From Sulfurovum sp. (GTDB taxonomy: Bacteria; Campylobacterota; Campylobacteria; Campylobacterales; Sulfurovaceae): a stretch of DNA of 14,723 nt. Under the pieces are notes generated by a model. It searched no databases and was not told the origin of the DNA. It was given only the letters and a program-made list of their open reading frames with translations. Positions within the stretch are counted from its first letter, which is position 1, and each line of letters begins with the position of its first letter. Positions 14,067 to 14,723 of the stretch are shown piece after piece. The position numbers were made by a program, and so were the translations under genes. Location: positions 1 to 14,723 of the forward strand of contig JAGGRU010000306.1 in the NCBI GenBank assembly GCA_021159425.1. The letters are read 5' to 3'.

Positions 14067-14112
14067 CAATAGAGGTTTAAGATGTAGCCACCCTTTCCCA
14101 ACTGAATATTAT

Positions 14113-14403
14113 CTAAGAGGTTCTAATTTCTAATTTCTTATAAAAGTTTTCTCTTGTAGCTACCATGTAATGAAATACTATCTCTTCATCTTCTATCACT
14201 TCATAGGCTATACGATATTGTGTAGAGTTTTTTTGAAAATGATAAGAACGGATATGAGAAAGTTTCCCCTTTAAAGGTTCATTTCCCATAGGGTCATTTA
14301 AAATAATATCAAGATGCTTCTCTTTTATCTCTTTAGCAACTGATTTGTCTATCTTTTTTAAATCTGATTTAAACTTGGGATGAAAAGCATCAGCAAATGC
14401 CAT
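14113..14403 (-). CDS. RelE/ParE-superfamily toxin
   Basis: A 96-residue basic protein. The pattern F-H-P-K-F-K-S-D-L-K-K-I-D near the start, D-P-M-G-N-E-P-L-K-G-K-L in the middle, then YRIAYEV and HYMVATRENFYKKL near the end is that of RelE/ParE-fold toxins. The C-terminal His, Arg-Glu and Tyr in the last motif resemble RelE-type ribosome-dependent mRNA interferases more than gyrase-targeting ParE, but this is inference. The ATG at 14403 lies inside the antitoxin gene (14-base overlap), with AGAGG 6 bases upstream. The coupling and the antitoxin-first order are standard for type II modules. Confidence 0.85.
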   Translation of the reverse strand: MAFADAFHPKFKSDLKKIDKSVAKEIKEKHLDIILNDPMGNEPLKGKLSHIRSYHFQKNSTQYRIAYEVIEDEEIVFHYMVATRENFYKKLEIRTS

Positions 14404-14617
14404 CAAAAACCTCTTCTCGTGAAATTGGTTTGACCTTATTCTGTTTCAATTCATTGGAACGATTTAAAAGCTCCTGCTCATCAAATATATCACCTGAAAG
14501 TATAGTCCCATCCTTGGAGACTATATCAAATCTGTCTATCATACTACTCTTCAACTCTTCTACAAGTTGTAAAAATAGTTCTGCTTTGTCATCTTTTACA
14601 GATATCTGTAATAACAT
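14390..14617 (-). CDS. antitoxin partner of the RelE/ParE-type toxin
   Basis: A 75-residue acidic protein directly upstream of and overlapping the toxin. The N-terminus MLLQISVKDDKAELFLQLVE looks like a strand followed by a helix, which could be a ribbon-helix-helix-like dimerisation unit. The C-terminal half (DEQELLNRSNELKQNKVKPI, then SREEVFDG) is polar and probably wraps the toxin. I cannot assign a named antitoxin family. AAAGGAG lies 6 bases before the ATG. The assignment rests mainly on gene context. Confidence 0.75.
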   Translation of the reverse strand: MLLQISVKDDKAELFLQLVEELKSSMIDRFDIVSKDGTILSGDIFDEQELLNRSNELKQNKVKPISREEVFDGIC

Positions 14618-14648
14618 TTATAGCTCCTTTGTTTAATTTATTGTTATT

Positions 14649-14682
14649 AGTATAGCCAAAAATAAGTAAAAGTAAAAGTAAA
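14649..14682 (-). promoter_or_regulatory. toxin-antitoxin promoter with three 6-base tandem repeats
   Basis: On the minus strand TATACT (14649-14654) is a good -10 about 32 bases before the antitoxin ATG. The -35 region holds no TTGACA but lies in AGTAAA repeated three times on the plus strand (14665-14682), that is TTTACT repeats on the coding side. Such T-rich periodic DNA can replace a -35 in this phylum. The repeat number would change the promoter spacing. Confidence 0.5.
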
Positions 14683-14723
14683 AAATATCTCCAACTTTGT
14701 ATAGTCTTAGGGGAGTATCACAC

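Overview
The window looks like chromosomal DNA of a Campylobacterota bacterium (the former Epsilonproteobacteria), most likely a free-living Sulfurovum- or Sulfurimonas-like member. This is inference from AT-rich composition, the zinc-binding 61-residue S14, ribosomal proteins whose ends resemble Campylobacter orthologues (for example L16 starting MLMPKR), one uninterrupted S10-spc cluster, and an ATPase gene divergent from rpsJ, an arrangement I recall from Helicobacter.

Region 1 (1-6575, minus strand): sixteen ribosomal protein genes in the order rpsJ-rplC-rplD-rplW-rplB-rpsS-rplV-rpsC-rplP-rpmC-rpsQ-rplN-rplX-rplE-rpsN-rpsH. Spacing is very tight (three 1-base overlaps, one 14-base overlap, no gap above 13 bases). 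A near-consensus sigma70 promoter and a foldable leader precede rpsJ. rpsH runs off the left edge.

Region 2 (6650-8118, plus strand): a P-loop ATPase whose stop codon lies inside the GTAG box of a REP-like palindrome, a second inverted REP-like hairpin, then the signal recognition particle RNA (ffs) and tRNA-Ser(GGA).

Region 3 (8119-11782): a scar holding a dead IS200/IS605-type transposase fragment and several inverted repeats, followed by a cluster of small envelope proteins. These are a tiny lipoprotein, a two-gene minus-strand operon (an SH3b-like exported protein, then an exported protein with five repeats of exactly 48 residues), a MORN-variant lipoprotein, a YgjP-type zinc metallopeptidase, and a small membrane zinc-ribbon protein that may use a non-ATG start.

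Region 4 (11783-13709): a probable stress module. A truncated haemoglobin is driven by a consensus promoter with a perfect 18-base palindrome over its -10. Convergent to it is an exported MsrB-MsrA methionine sulfoxide reductase, with a DoxX-family membrane protein upstream of it.

Region 5 (13710-14723): an insertion scar with the C-terminal end of an IS30-type transposase, 21-base-period direct repeats, a consensus promoter reading into what looks like a broken tRNA-Asp 5' half, and a RelE/ParE-type toxin-antitoxin pair. I found no CRISPR array, no complete insertion sequence and no clearly new multi-gene system. The best leads are the palindrome-controlled globin, the five-repeat protein with its SH3b partner, the REP pair built into a stop codon, and the orphan promoter with the tRNA remnant.
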